A stretch of DNA of 64,000 nucleotides, taken from assembly GCF_000208745.1 (NCBI RefSeq), contig NC_030857.1, positions 4,564,714 through 4,628,713 on the forward strand, read 5' to 3'. Positions 1 to 9,972 of this stretch are shown here, piece after piece (positions within the stretch are counted from its first letter, which is position 1; each line of letters opens with the position of its first letter). The notes under the pieces are model-generated. The model was not told the DNA's origin. It saw only the letters and a program-made list of their open reading frames with translations, and did no database searches. A program made the translations under genes and the position numbers. The DNA comes from Theobroma cacao. Its lineage: Eukaryota > Streptophyta > Magnoliopsida > Malvales > Malvaceae.

Positions 1-24
1 GAACCTTTTTTACAGAATATATAC

Positions 25-275
25 CCGTTGGAAAGGAGATCATCATAGAGTCTCATCCGAGCGTTTGGAATGGAAGGAGAGAACTCCGACTGCTGGAGAT
101 GACGGCGGAGATTGTCCACGTGTCGGTGCAGGGAATGATTGCGTGATGATTGATGTAGAGGGAGGACCATCGGCCGTCGGTTATGATGTTTTGCATCGAC
201 GGTGGCTAGATGGAACCAGAGTACGGAACAGACAATTAGAAGGGAAGAGGTTCGGTGAAGCCAGGTTCGAGCCAT
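25..275 (-). CDS. Pepsin-like aspartyl protease, first exon only (gene runs off the window)
   Basis: An open frame starts at ATG 275 and runs leftwards to a GT donor at 24-23, giving 83 codons plus two bases; the rest of the gene lies outside the window. Residues about 9-27 form a hydrophobic signal peptide after a basic start (MARTWLHRT), then comes a His/Arg-rich propeptide. The exon ends in NARMRLYDDLLSNG. From memory of the family, plant A1 aspartyl proteases (CDR1/nepenthesin-like) continue from this point into the first catalytic Asp motif. A TATA-like box lies about 80 bp upstream. The product would be a secretory-pathway protease, but no catalytic residue is inside the window, so activity cannot be judged. 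The family call rests on the ARMRLYDDLL stretch and the exon boundary. The opposite strand is also open for 81 codons here and is taken as a shadow. Confidence 0.72.
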
Positions 276-355
276 GGCGCGTCGCTTTGGCCCCAGGTTG
301 TGGTCAATGACGACAGACCATTGCACACGGAGGACCCAAGAGCGTGCACTCGACC

Positions 356-364
356 TTTATAAAG
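356..364 (-). promoter_or_regulatory. TATA box of the aspartyl protease gene
   Basis: CTTTATAAA on the minus strand, 81-89 bp upstream of the ATG at 275. Spacing fits transcription starting near 325-330 with a short leader. Position and sequence are the only evidence. Confidence 0.5.
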
Positions 365-1832
365 GAAACTGATAGAAAGCTCTTAATAAACCGGCATAGT
401 GGGGAGCCAACGAGGGCGAGACACGTCATGGGTTGCAGTGACTTTTAGTCAAAGTAAACGGTGAATCAAACGGACGGCCATTAGAATCCGGTTTGATTAA
501 GTGGTTGGTTTAGTGGAGATAATTAATAATCCTTGCGATAATACAAAACAAAGCAAAAAGGTTTGAGTAGTGACAAAGAAATAAGGGGGCATTGCATCAC
601 GATCCTGCAAAGAAACGTGCCCAATCATTTGCCAATGGAGGTGGCCTCGTTTTAGGAATGAAAGCTTAACTTGTCTTGGTTGCCATTTTCAAAGGTTGAA
701 ATGTCCCGCAAATGAGAATTTGAACCGGTTTTATCGATATTTTTTCACAAGAGTATTAATCAAACATGAGAAAAATAATGTGAAAGATTCACCGGGGAAA
801 ATGACGTTGCTCTTCTTCTTCTACCATAAATAAGTAGGGTTACTTACATGTTATGATGGAGTTTTTCACTTAATCGTCTTCTAAGATAAAAATTTGTTAG
901 CTTGTCGTTGAATATGTTGCACTTCCTCAATCCATCAACTTGGAATTAGATCAATACAGTCACGAACCAAGATAGAATATATGTGAAATCCTTCTGTAAT
1001 ACCCCAAAGTTCAGCTATAGCTATAAGACTAGTAGTAGTACCAATATTTAACAAATTAAAGAAGAGAAACCAAGCACCATCACTATCCCAAGTAAACCCT
1101 CCGTGGAAGCTAAACCAGTGCCTGTCTTCCTCGCACCATTTTCATTGCATAGCTAAAAAAGAGGATACTCATGGCTTTCAGGGACAGCAAAGCCAGGAAC
1201 ATAACATGGTTTTCAAAAGTGAATTTTCGTGCAAGGTAAGAGTACTTTCAATTAAGTTTCAAATCGTTGGCCAAAAAAGATGCTAGTATTAAGCTTCCAA
1301 ACATTATATAAGTTCATTTGGTGTAACAACAGGATTGCAGCAGCATTCATTAGAAGGCTGCAAGAATGACACTCAAACCCAGAAGCAAAACAGTAACTCA
1401 ATTTTTACATGAAAAAGGAGTTAGAATAACTCAATGCCCTTGAAGAAAAAAAAAATGCTAGATACACATTGTAGGACAAACAAAAGTGGGAAAACCTCAA
1501 AATATGGTTTATCCCCTTTCAAATCCCCAAAAGAACAATTATACATCAAGTTTCATAATTTCTGTATCCAACTGCAGAGTATCCGCTGCTTTCAAGATCC
1601 AAACATGGAGTGTAGCATAACTCAGGGATTCATGTGACAGCCAACAAAGACTACAAACTACAACACCAACAATAATCCTACACTATGAGGCATCAGATCA
1701 ACTATAATCTGAGTAAATCCACAATAATCCTAATGTGGTAGAAGATTTTGAGGGGAAAAAGAAATGCCTAAGATCGATTGTAGTGAAAATCTCTTATTAG
1801 CATATCTCCCCATGTTATACTTTTGTAATTTT
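365..1832. other. Intergenic DNA between the aspartyl protease and Pumilio genes
   Basis: No coding signal was found on either strand apart from short open stretches such as 1434-1637 (+), which has an A-run near its start and low-complexity composition. The right part (about 1430-1832) is probably the 3' untranslated region of the Pumilio gene. No RNA gene or clear transposon was recognised. Confidence 0.5.
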
Positions 1833-4800
1833 CTAAAAGTACATGTGTAATTTTCTAAGCACCCATTTTCCATAAACATGGCTGCGCATCATTGGATAGT
1901 TAACCCGCACCAGATTCAGCAAAGCATTGTAGACAAAGCCCTGCTCATGCAATAATAAAGAAACATCACAACAAAAAAATAAGCTGCAGCCTAATAACAA
2001 TCTCCGGTATAAGTTGCTTTTTCTTTTTTGTTGGAATTTGTAGAAGTTGCTATTAATACAGAAAAAGTAAAGCATATGGAAAACATTGCATGTTGTGGTA
2101 AGAGGGATATGGCCTACTAGAGGATCAGGCCAAAGTTATTTTGAATAGCTGACTCAAGGCAAGAGTTAGTTATACAAGTTCCAGCAATTTGCATGTCAAC
2201 AAAGGATGAATTCTACAAAACCAAGGTCTTTTTCATAAAAACCAAATTATATAGAAGTTAAATCGAATAATTTACTCTGATAACCACGCTGGTCAAACTT
2301 GTCTGAGTGCCTACCCCAACCCTATCCAGGTGCAATAGATTAATGAAGAAGCTTAAGGCACATATTTATGCGATACACAGACACCTTTGCAAGTGCACCA
2401 AATGACCAAGAAGATGGAACCAGCAGGATGTGAGAATTATCTAACCTTAGAAACTGACAAAGCAGACTGGAAAACATAGTTTCCAAAGGGGTCGACAAGA
2501 AGCCTTGATACAGTGGGACTTCTAAGCAACTCCATTATAATTCTTGTAGACTGCTGTTCTCCCGATTCAATCAAGCACTTCTCCACAACATTGCTTCCAT
2601 ACCTATTGCAGGAAAGAGATGCATAATTCCCTTCGAGCTCCCTCAGAAGACTTTCTGTTATTTGTGGATCTTTTAATCCCAGTATATGTTGCACCACATA
2701 ATTGCTAGAAAAAATGAAAAATAAAGGAGTCCATCAAGCTCAAATAAATTGTGCACCATATTGCTTACAAATTTAAAAAACACAACATAATTCCACAACA
2801 AAGCAAGGCAGTGCAGTATCAATGGAAGACCTTTTATACATACACACTCATCAACTTAAGATCAATGACTTTCCGGCACATTAGGTTTCCAAGAAACATA
2901 CCCATATTGATCTTCTGCTAGGTGTAGAGCATTTGCTATTATCTCGCGAACCAGATGTGCTCTTACCTCTCCCTTAGAGTGGTCAACACATTGTTGCAGA
3001 GCACAACACCCACTTTTATCTGTTGCAATTTGATAACAGTTATACGCCACCTCATTCAGAAGATACTGCCAATGAAAATTCAGTGTCAGAAAATGTGTTA
3101 GATTAGATTTTTTAGATTTCTAAATACAAAGTGGTAATGATTCCCTGGTTTACTGCATAAAAGCAAATTCTTTATGGTTGATATTAAATCTTCATGATTT
3201 GCAAACCTCCGCTGTAGAAAATCAATTGTTTAATCCTTATTGGTGAAAGAAAAACTAACAGACCGGTAAAACTGCAAGATCAATTAATAGTCACTTTTTA
3301 GAAAAATGCACAGCATACATGAATGAGCAATCTTCTCTGGCAAACTGTACCCATGTGCTTATTTACTCAACAATGTTGCCAGTAAATTGGGCACTTCCCA
3401 TCAACCAAAAGAATGTATGGATCAAATTTGTTGGGAAACAGAAACAAATTGTGTGGTACAACCAACATTTTAGATGTACTGAAGCCAAAGATACAAGCTC
3501 AAGGGTAGAAAATACCAAAAATAAATATGAAGACATGAAACAGAACTTACAAAAAAGGGAAGTCAGGGATTTAAATGACACATATCTAAAGAACATAACA
3601 TGGTAGAGCAAGATATTTCGCAATAAAAACTATGAGCCCACAAAAGTATAGACTTTACATCCTTGCAGTAAAGACCAGTCAGAAACCAGAAACATGGACA
3701 AAACTACATATACTAATTTGATATAAGAGAACCCAAAGCCATAGCAAAATGAGACAGGAAAGTTGCCTAATTTTCACAGGGAAATTACTTGTGTATAAGA
3801 AACAAGCAATGGCATAATTTTTGGCAACCTAAAGTGACTCAACTTTTCACGACATTCACAAATGTATAAAACAGATCTTGGTCCAGTTTCAACATTGATA
3901 GAGGAAGACAGAAAGCAGCAGTAAATGCATCTATTTCATTGTCATAACTTTTAGAAACGAAGGATCATAGTAACCTCTGCACTTTCATTCAATCTATGTA
4001 GGAACCAAGAAGAAACAAATGCACGGTAAAATAAAACTAATTGAAACAAGATGAAAAAATCAAAATGAAGCTTAATTCAAATCGTAGCCGATCCTACTAC
4101 TCTAACACTTGGATGTTACCTTATTATCTTCGTCGGAGAAATTTATCAAGCAACATTGGATCACACGATGACCATTCATGTCCTTGGTCAATGCAACTGC
4201 ACCAGCGCTTAGAGCTGACATAGCTAATGAGATTTGGTGATGAGTAGTAAGTTTCTCCAACAATTTCTGTACAGCACGAGACCTACCACCAAAAAGAAAA
4301 AGTTATTGGAAACAAACTTTTTCCTTCGAAAAAAAAAAAGGAAACGAGAATAAACCAAACCAAACATACCCATGAGTATTGAGACAAATGTTAACAAGCC
4401 GAAAATCATCCTCAGTAACCAGTAAAAGAATCTGATTCTTTTGTTCATCACTACACACTTCCACAACTTTTTGAACAACATAATTTGCAAAAGGGTCCAA
4501 CATCAACTCACCCACATGGTTAATAGTCTCCATGAAAATCATATCAATTTCCTCCTTTGAAGCTTCGCCAACAGCCCTTTGTAAAAACCTACATCCATAT
4601 TGATCTTTTGCTAAGGCCACAATCCTACCCCTCAAGTCCCCTAGCCTCAAACAATTCAAAGGCTCCTGTAACCAATGAGGCCTCCTAAAACTATTACTAT
4701 TATTCTGATTATTATTATTGTTATTAGTAAAACTAGATCTCATTACATTCCTGTTTTTTGAACAACAAGCCCTTGTGCAACAACCAGCCGCAGCAGAACC

Positions 4801-5298
4801 AGCCAAGAATCTATTTTGACTGGAAGAGGGTAATATTGAGAATTCATTGAAAAGTTCACTCCTTCTTGAATCAAGCAAATACCCATTTCCATTTAATTTG
4901 GAGGGTTGATATGAACTAGACATGAAAGTATCCCAACTATCAATATCTGGGCCCACCATCATCCCCCCATCAAAACCCACATTCAAACCCTCAACAGCAT
5001 TGTTTCTCTCTTGTCCTGTTCTTGCCAACCCACCACCAATGCCACTCCCAGACCCCTCCAAATATTCACCACCAAGAAAACCCGGATAGCCTAACTCTTG
5101 ATTCCCCCGAGTTGACACACTGAGACGAGAAAAGGCTGATTCTAGGGTTTGATCAGAAGGGTTGTTTTGGACGGAAGTTTCTGGAAGCATAGGTTGTATG
5201 TCATGAGAAAAAGGGAGACAGCTTTCGGGTGACCGCCAAATCGGAGCCAAAAACGGCGTTTCAGAGAAAAAAGAAGGGCTACCGTGCACTAGCTCCAT
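1833..5298 (-). CDS. Pumilio/PUF RNA-binding protein (APUM type)
   Basis: Five exons on the minus strand: 5298-4370, 4282-4120, 3065-2902, 2704-2446 and 1940-1833. Phases close to give 540 aa. The first ATG is 5298; the open frame reaches 5307 only through a TTG. The N-terminal ~220 residues are low-complexity, with an Asn-rich run near residues 192-201. The C-terminal ~320 residues hold eight PUF repeats. Their RNA-reading cores are seen in order as YGCRFLQ, FANYVVQ, HGSRAVQ, NGHRVIQ, SGCCALQ, YGNYVVQ, YGSNVVE and FGNYVFQ. Repeats 6-8 carry NYxxQ, SNxxE, NYxxQ, the set that reads the 5' UGU of Pumilio sites in known family members. The protein should bind 3' UTRs in the cytoplasm and repress or destabilise mRNAs. 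That is family knowledge; the exact Arabidopsis counterpart (the APUM7-14 kind of group) is uncertain. Exon 5 encodes the terminal GFVYNALLNLV helix. Confidence 0.93.
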
Positions 5299-5409
5299 CA
5301 AAACCAAGAAACAAAGAGAGAAAACTTAAAAGGGGAGATAAAGAAAGAGAGAGAGGAGCGTAAAGAAGAGAGTTTTTGGAAGGGCTTTGAGGTTGATCTT
5401 AAAAGCACG

Positions 5410-5418
5410 TATTTATAA
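5410..5418 (-). promoter_or_regulatory. TATA box of the Pumilio gene
   Basis: TTATAAATA on the minus strand, about 115 bp upstream of the ATG at 5298. The intervening leader is GAGA/CTCT-rich (5335-5360), as is common in plant 5' UTRs. Confidence 0.5.
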
Positions 5419-5754
5419 CAAAAATGCGGAGATAAAGTCAGGGTAAATTTTAATTCAAGAAGAAGTTATGTGAAAGAAATATTGTGATTTGATTGGACAA
5501 ACTGCCATATTTGTTTTTGTTTTTGTTTTTTTATTTTGTGTTGGGAGAGAATAAAGATGGAAAGGACTTTAGACAGAAAGAGAGTCATAGATGGAGAGTG
5601 AGACTGTAGAGATATGGCTGAAATAAAGACTACGGTTGAACGGGTTTTTTGCATGCAATTTATGGAAACTTTTCACGCTGCGGGCCAAATGCCAAAAACT
5701 CGAAAAGCTAAAACCTTGTACCAACACAGAAACACAACTGTGTTTCCTCGGTTG

Positions 5755-5777
5755 TATGTCTGTCTGTCTGTCTGTCA
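5755..5777. repeat. Short (TGTC)n tetranucleotide microsatellite
   Basis: Five to six consecutive TGTC units lie on the plus strand upstream of the Pumilio promoter, followed by a C/T-rich tract. Simple repeat; no function inferred. Confidence 0.8.
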
Positions 5778-6483
5778 CCCTCACCCCCTCCCCCTCCCTT
5801 CCAATCCTGTGGGTCCACCATCGCTGACCAGTTGTTATCCAGTCCTTTGTGTTTTCTTCTCCTGCTTGTCATTTTGTCTTCTTTTCTAGGAAGTCGTCTT
5901 CTTCTTCGAAGATTAATTACGATTAAATTTTAAATTAGTTTAATCTCCATGCTTTTGATATACTCTCAATTTAATTTGTAACTTGGGATATTTGTTTTCT
6001 CCTTGAAATCTAAAATAAAAGTTGATATCGAATCCTAATCAAATCGATAATTTTAAATTATTTTTTTGATAAATATTGAATGAAATGTACCTTATATATT
6101 AGTTTTATCCTTTTCAGTTTAGGTACTTGGGTATCCATGCATTAAATTAGATAACTTGCCATTTTATTTTTTATTTTCCAAACGATTGGAATAATGGAGA
6201 TTTGTTCAAGCACAAAGCCAACAGAATTTTTCTTGAATGGTAGTTTAAGTTAATGACTAATTAATAGCGAGTTCTAATTTTTTTTAGTGATCTTATCACT
6301 TCAATAATTTATAAATTTATTCGTGTTTTTTTAAAAAAGTATTAACAGTACTACTATTTAATGAAAAAATAATATTGCTAAATTTGTAAATTAATCCCAT
6401 AAATCCTAACATTCTCTGTTATAATTAATTAGCTGCATTTTTTTGTACATATAGTTTAAGCTCTAAAGTTATTCACGATGAAC

Positions 6484-6536
6484 ACAAATGGAGATTACTG
6501 ACCTTTTTTTTTTTGGGTGCTGACAAATGGAGATTA
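6484..6536 (-). mobile_element. Minimal retroposon scar: poly(T) insert flanked by 14-bp direct repeats
   Basis: The 14-mer ACAAATGGAGATTA occurs at 6484-6497 and again, identically, at 6523-6536. The 25 bp between them is CTGACC, a T-run, then GGGTGCTG. A perfect target-site duplication beside a homopolymer T-run is the signature of a severely 5'-truncated, minus-oriented LINE- or SINE-driven insertion. The parent family cannot be told. Confidence 0.55.
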
Positions 6537-7006
6537 GGTTTGATATATATCAAATTAAATTCAAAATGTTTATCTAATCTAAAAGTTTTTTGGTTTTTAT
6601 ACCTATAGATGAAAATTCTTCTATATATATATATATATTAAAATTAAAGAAAGTTTCAAATTTAATTATGAGATATATTTTTATTTTTATATTATATATA
6701 TTCATTATTACCATTCATAAGTATGACATACAGATATGTTGCATGATAAGGATAATTTATTATTAATATTTTGAAAATTATATGGCTTATCGTAAAAGTC
6801 TCGTCAATAAAAACCTGAGAGCATGTTTGTCATGTTTATAAAAAAGTTAATTTTTGTGTGAATTGGATGATTAATTATGCAAAACAACTATTTTTGAATT
6901 TTCACACGTTTTTTCATTTATCAAATGATCTTAGACCATTGTTTTCGAACGATGTTTTTGGTGTATTTTTGTCTATATTAATCCATTAATATGATTATTT
7001 ACTCTC

Positions 7007-7010
<4 letters not shown>

Positions 7011-7038
<28 letters not shown>
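7011..7038. repeat. (TA)n microsatellite
   Basis: About 13 uninterrupted TA units in intergenic DNA. Confidence 0.85.
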
Positions 7039-7044
<6 letters not shown>

Positions 7045-8663
7045 TGAATTATTAGTTTGGGTTCACTTCATACGCGACCAGACGGAAGAATGTAACTGGT
7101 TACTAAGGTAGGTGGTCCAAATTCCTGAAGAAGTGAAGTCAAATATTGTTATCAACGAAACTTACACGCTGAATAGCATATTGACCAGGAAAATGCATCA
7201 GTCTTTAGTTGATTTACTTTGGAAAGCTCACCCTATTCTTTTCCGCTCCTCTGAGGTTAGTAAACAGCAACATTGCCAAAATTGTGTATGAGCCATATAT
7301 ATTATTGCTAATACTCTAACTTATACGAAATTTTGATACTCATATTTCTTCCATATCAAGTAAAGAACGTTACAGCCGCGTTTTCAACTATTTTCTATTT
7401 GACTGCTTTTGCTTTTGAGTGTATCATCAATAACAGGTGTGCTCTGTTTTTTGAACAAAAAGAATACATACGTAGTATTTTTTTAACAAAAAGAATCAAA
7501 CAATTATAATTAAAAATCCAACTAAATAAGATTATGAAGATCTAATAAAGAAAATTAAAACCCCAATAAAAGGGAAATAGTCAATATAATGTTTTTTTAT
7601 TTAATTCGTAAGTCAATTTCTTTTGTATCAAATGTGATAGAATTTGAAAAAAAAAATTTAATCACTTGATATTATAAAAAGTAAATTAAATGTGCAATTC
7701 TTTTGTTTGGATCACATGAAAACGGGATGAGTTAAATATTATAAGTTTACAAAAAGAAATTTTTCTTTTTTAAAAAAAAAAAAAACCTATTTTATACCTT
7801 TTCATTCAATAGGTAGAATAGGAAAATAATAACACATTTGTTTTATTTCCTTCTATTTTCCTATACTCCATCTAGTAAAAAGGAAAATCCTTCTTCTTTC
7901 CATTTACTTTTCGATTATTTTCAACCACAAAATGTCGTTGGAATGAAAATTTATGCCCTTGATTCTGTTATACTTTTAAACCGTTGAGTTACCAACCAAG
8001 TGCGTCGCCACTTCCGTGAGATTTCCAACATCTTACGGTCAAACTAAATGTAAACGCCAGAAGTTTGATACTTCTAACACGGTAACGCGTTACGAACTTC
8101 TCAAAATTGTAACTAACAGGCAGAAAAGAAAGCAATTGAGTTTTGTAAACAAGCGTTTTAAGGCCACTAATTAATGTTATTGTTGAATTCACTCAATCTA
8201 TTAGAAATGTCCTTAACATACATCCTAGCAAAATCCTTCTTCATAAATGGCATTTGATATTTTATTAGGAATGTGTTGATAATATGATTACTGATAATAC
8301 AATCACTTAAAATATTAAATTACACGTTTGATATACATAAGAAAACAGTGATTGATTTGAAAACACATTATTGATAATGTAAGAGTAATTTACAAAATTA
8401 TTTTTATGTAAATAAAAATTGTCATTTATTGCATTATCCATTTAAAAAAAACATTATGCATTTTTTTAAAAAAATTGAACTAGCTTTTCAAACTGATACC
8501 ATTGAACATTGCTGTGATGCCAGGCGATATGTACTAAACTCAAAAAGAAAAAGAATGTAGTAGAGCTCTCGCTTCACTCACAAAACAGCTACAAGGCAGA
8601 TCTGGAAAACAACTTGATACCCAGAGGAAGAAGCCCATCATATAGAATACCAAAATCTCTCTT

Positions 8664-9024
8664 TTATTTCCTATTAGCCTTTCCCCTTTTAACTGGAATT
8701 AGAGTCAGTTTCTTGGCAGAATTGCTAGTTCCAGCTTCTGCTGTTGGTAACATTGAAATTGCAACTTGATGCCGATTTTTGTCTGCTCTCTCATCCGTAA
8801 ATGGTTTCAACTCAAATGCTCCACGGGTGAAATCTTTAGCTACCTTCAGAAGAATCCCAACTTTCAGGGAACTGCTCACGATTGCCCAGAAGTTAAGGAA
8901 TTGCACGTGTTGGTCAACCCTCAGTACGAATCTTGGCCATGATTTTGGGTTTTCAGGGTCTGCACTCTGTTTTATCACGATAAGTGATCGACAAAATTCC
9001 TGTTCAATTTTTGAGAAGAAGTTG
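8664..9024 (-). CDS. Unrecognised ORF resembling a terminal exon, or a captured gene fragment
   Basis: A minus-strand frame is open from about 9024 to the TAA at 8664. It has no ATG near its start: the apparent start at 8978 is a GTG. A plausible 3' splice site (pyrimidine-rich, ending TTGAACAG) precedes GAATTTTGTCGATCAC near 9008, so this may be the last exon of a gene whose upstream exons I cannot find. The ~115 residues have ordinary amino-acid usage (for example SWPRFVLRVDQHVQFLNF) and a basic C-terminus (KRGKANRK). I do not recognise the family. It sits beside repeat-like DNA at 9060-9353 and could be a gene piece carried by a transposon, or the relic of a lost gene. No function is proposed. 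Confidence 0.3.
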
Positions 9025-9193
9025 AATAAGAAGAGAAGGTCGGGCTATAGGTAGGACAATTTGGGCAAAAAAATATAACTTTCCCTTTCAAAAATTGAAC
9101 GAGAATTTTGTGATCACTTGCAAAGGGGAAAGTTTACTTTCCCTCCGTTCTGTGGCAGAAGGGAATGACATTCCCTTTGCCCATCGTAATCAC

Positions 9194-9353
9194 ATTACAA
9201 TGAAAAGCCTTTCCCATGTGTTTTAGACAAACCAAACGCTGTAATGTGATTATGTCCAATTAAAATACAGGGAATTACAATGAGAAGACTTTACCGTGTG
9301 TTTTAGACAAACCAAATGCTGTAATGTGATTATGTCCAAATAAAATGCAGAGA
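9194..9353. repeat. 80-bp tandem duplication with transposon-end-like sequence
   Basis: Two adjacent copies (9194-9273 and 9274-9353) share ATTACAATGA.AAG, then GTGTTTTAGACAAACCAAA, then GCTGTAATGTGATTATGTCCAA, with about ten differences over 80 bp. The motif around AAACCAAACGCTGTAATG resembles the ends of plant MITEs, so the duplication may involve a transposon terminus. Confidence 0.7.
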
Positions 9354-9972
9354 ATGTTCCCCACATGCAGCATACCAAACACCACTGAAGTATTCAGATT
9401 GTAATTCTCTAAATCAGGTGAAAATAAAGATGAAAGCTTAATGAACACTGTAAGAACAGCCAACAGAACACGAAATTTCTAGAACCAAGAGTATGACACA
9501 GATTCCAGAACACAAGATTTGCAAAATTCATCTCTTGTTGTATTGTGTGGTCCCTTCTGGGAAACAAGAATGGCAGTCTGCCTGTAATACATGAGAATCT
9601 GTTACATCAAAGAATATAACTAAGCAGTTTCTTCTAACCTAACTTTAAAATGGACAAGACAAAACTCAACTTAGCCTGCGGGTTGTAAAAATGTTTCTTC
9701 CATCCTCCACAATGAAAGGGAATCTAAAAAAGTTATCCTTACCTGATTTATGAGATGAAATTCAAATCTGTGCAGCTCTGCAAGCAAAGCGGTAGATCTT
9801 GAATCAGCTGCTTTCTATTGTTTGGATATGTGTATTCAAGCTTATTGATGCACCAAAAGAATGTTTCAATTTTTGAAATATCGACCAATAGCCATCATGC
9901 TTTTTGGAGGCTTGTGAAGCTCTATAATTCTGAGAATTCGTTATTTGTAGCACTCACAGGATTTTCTCAACT
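9354..9972. other. Spacer and probable 3' UTR of the NRAMP gene
   Basis: No coding signal. The stretch just below 9973 on the minus strand is presumably the transporter's 3' untranslated region. Nothing else was recognised. Confidence 0.45.

Larger units (their letters stand above)
5778..8660. other. AT-rich intergenic DNA with simple repeats and a retroposon scar
   Basis: No coding signal. It contains TA microsatellites near 6623-6640 and 7011-7038, long A/T runs, and a small poly(T) insertion with flanking 14-bp direct repeats at 6484-6536 (listed separately). Stretches near 8230-8440 look MITE-like (AATGTGTTGATAATATGATT-type sequence) but no complete ends were paired. Confidence 0.5.

Noticed and set aside
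1434..1637. 67-codon plus-strand frame
   Set aside because: Lies in the likely 3' UTR region of the Pumilio gene and is Lys-rich because of an A-run; no family.
5299..5307. Three-codon extension of the Pumilio frame upstream of 5298
   Set aside because: Starts with TTG; ATG 5298 is the first Met.
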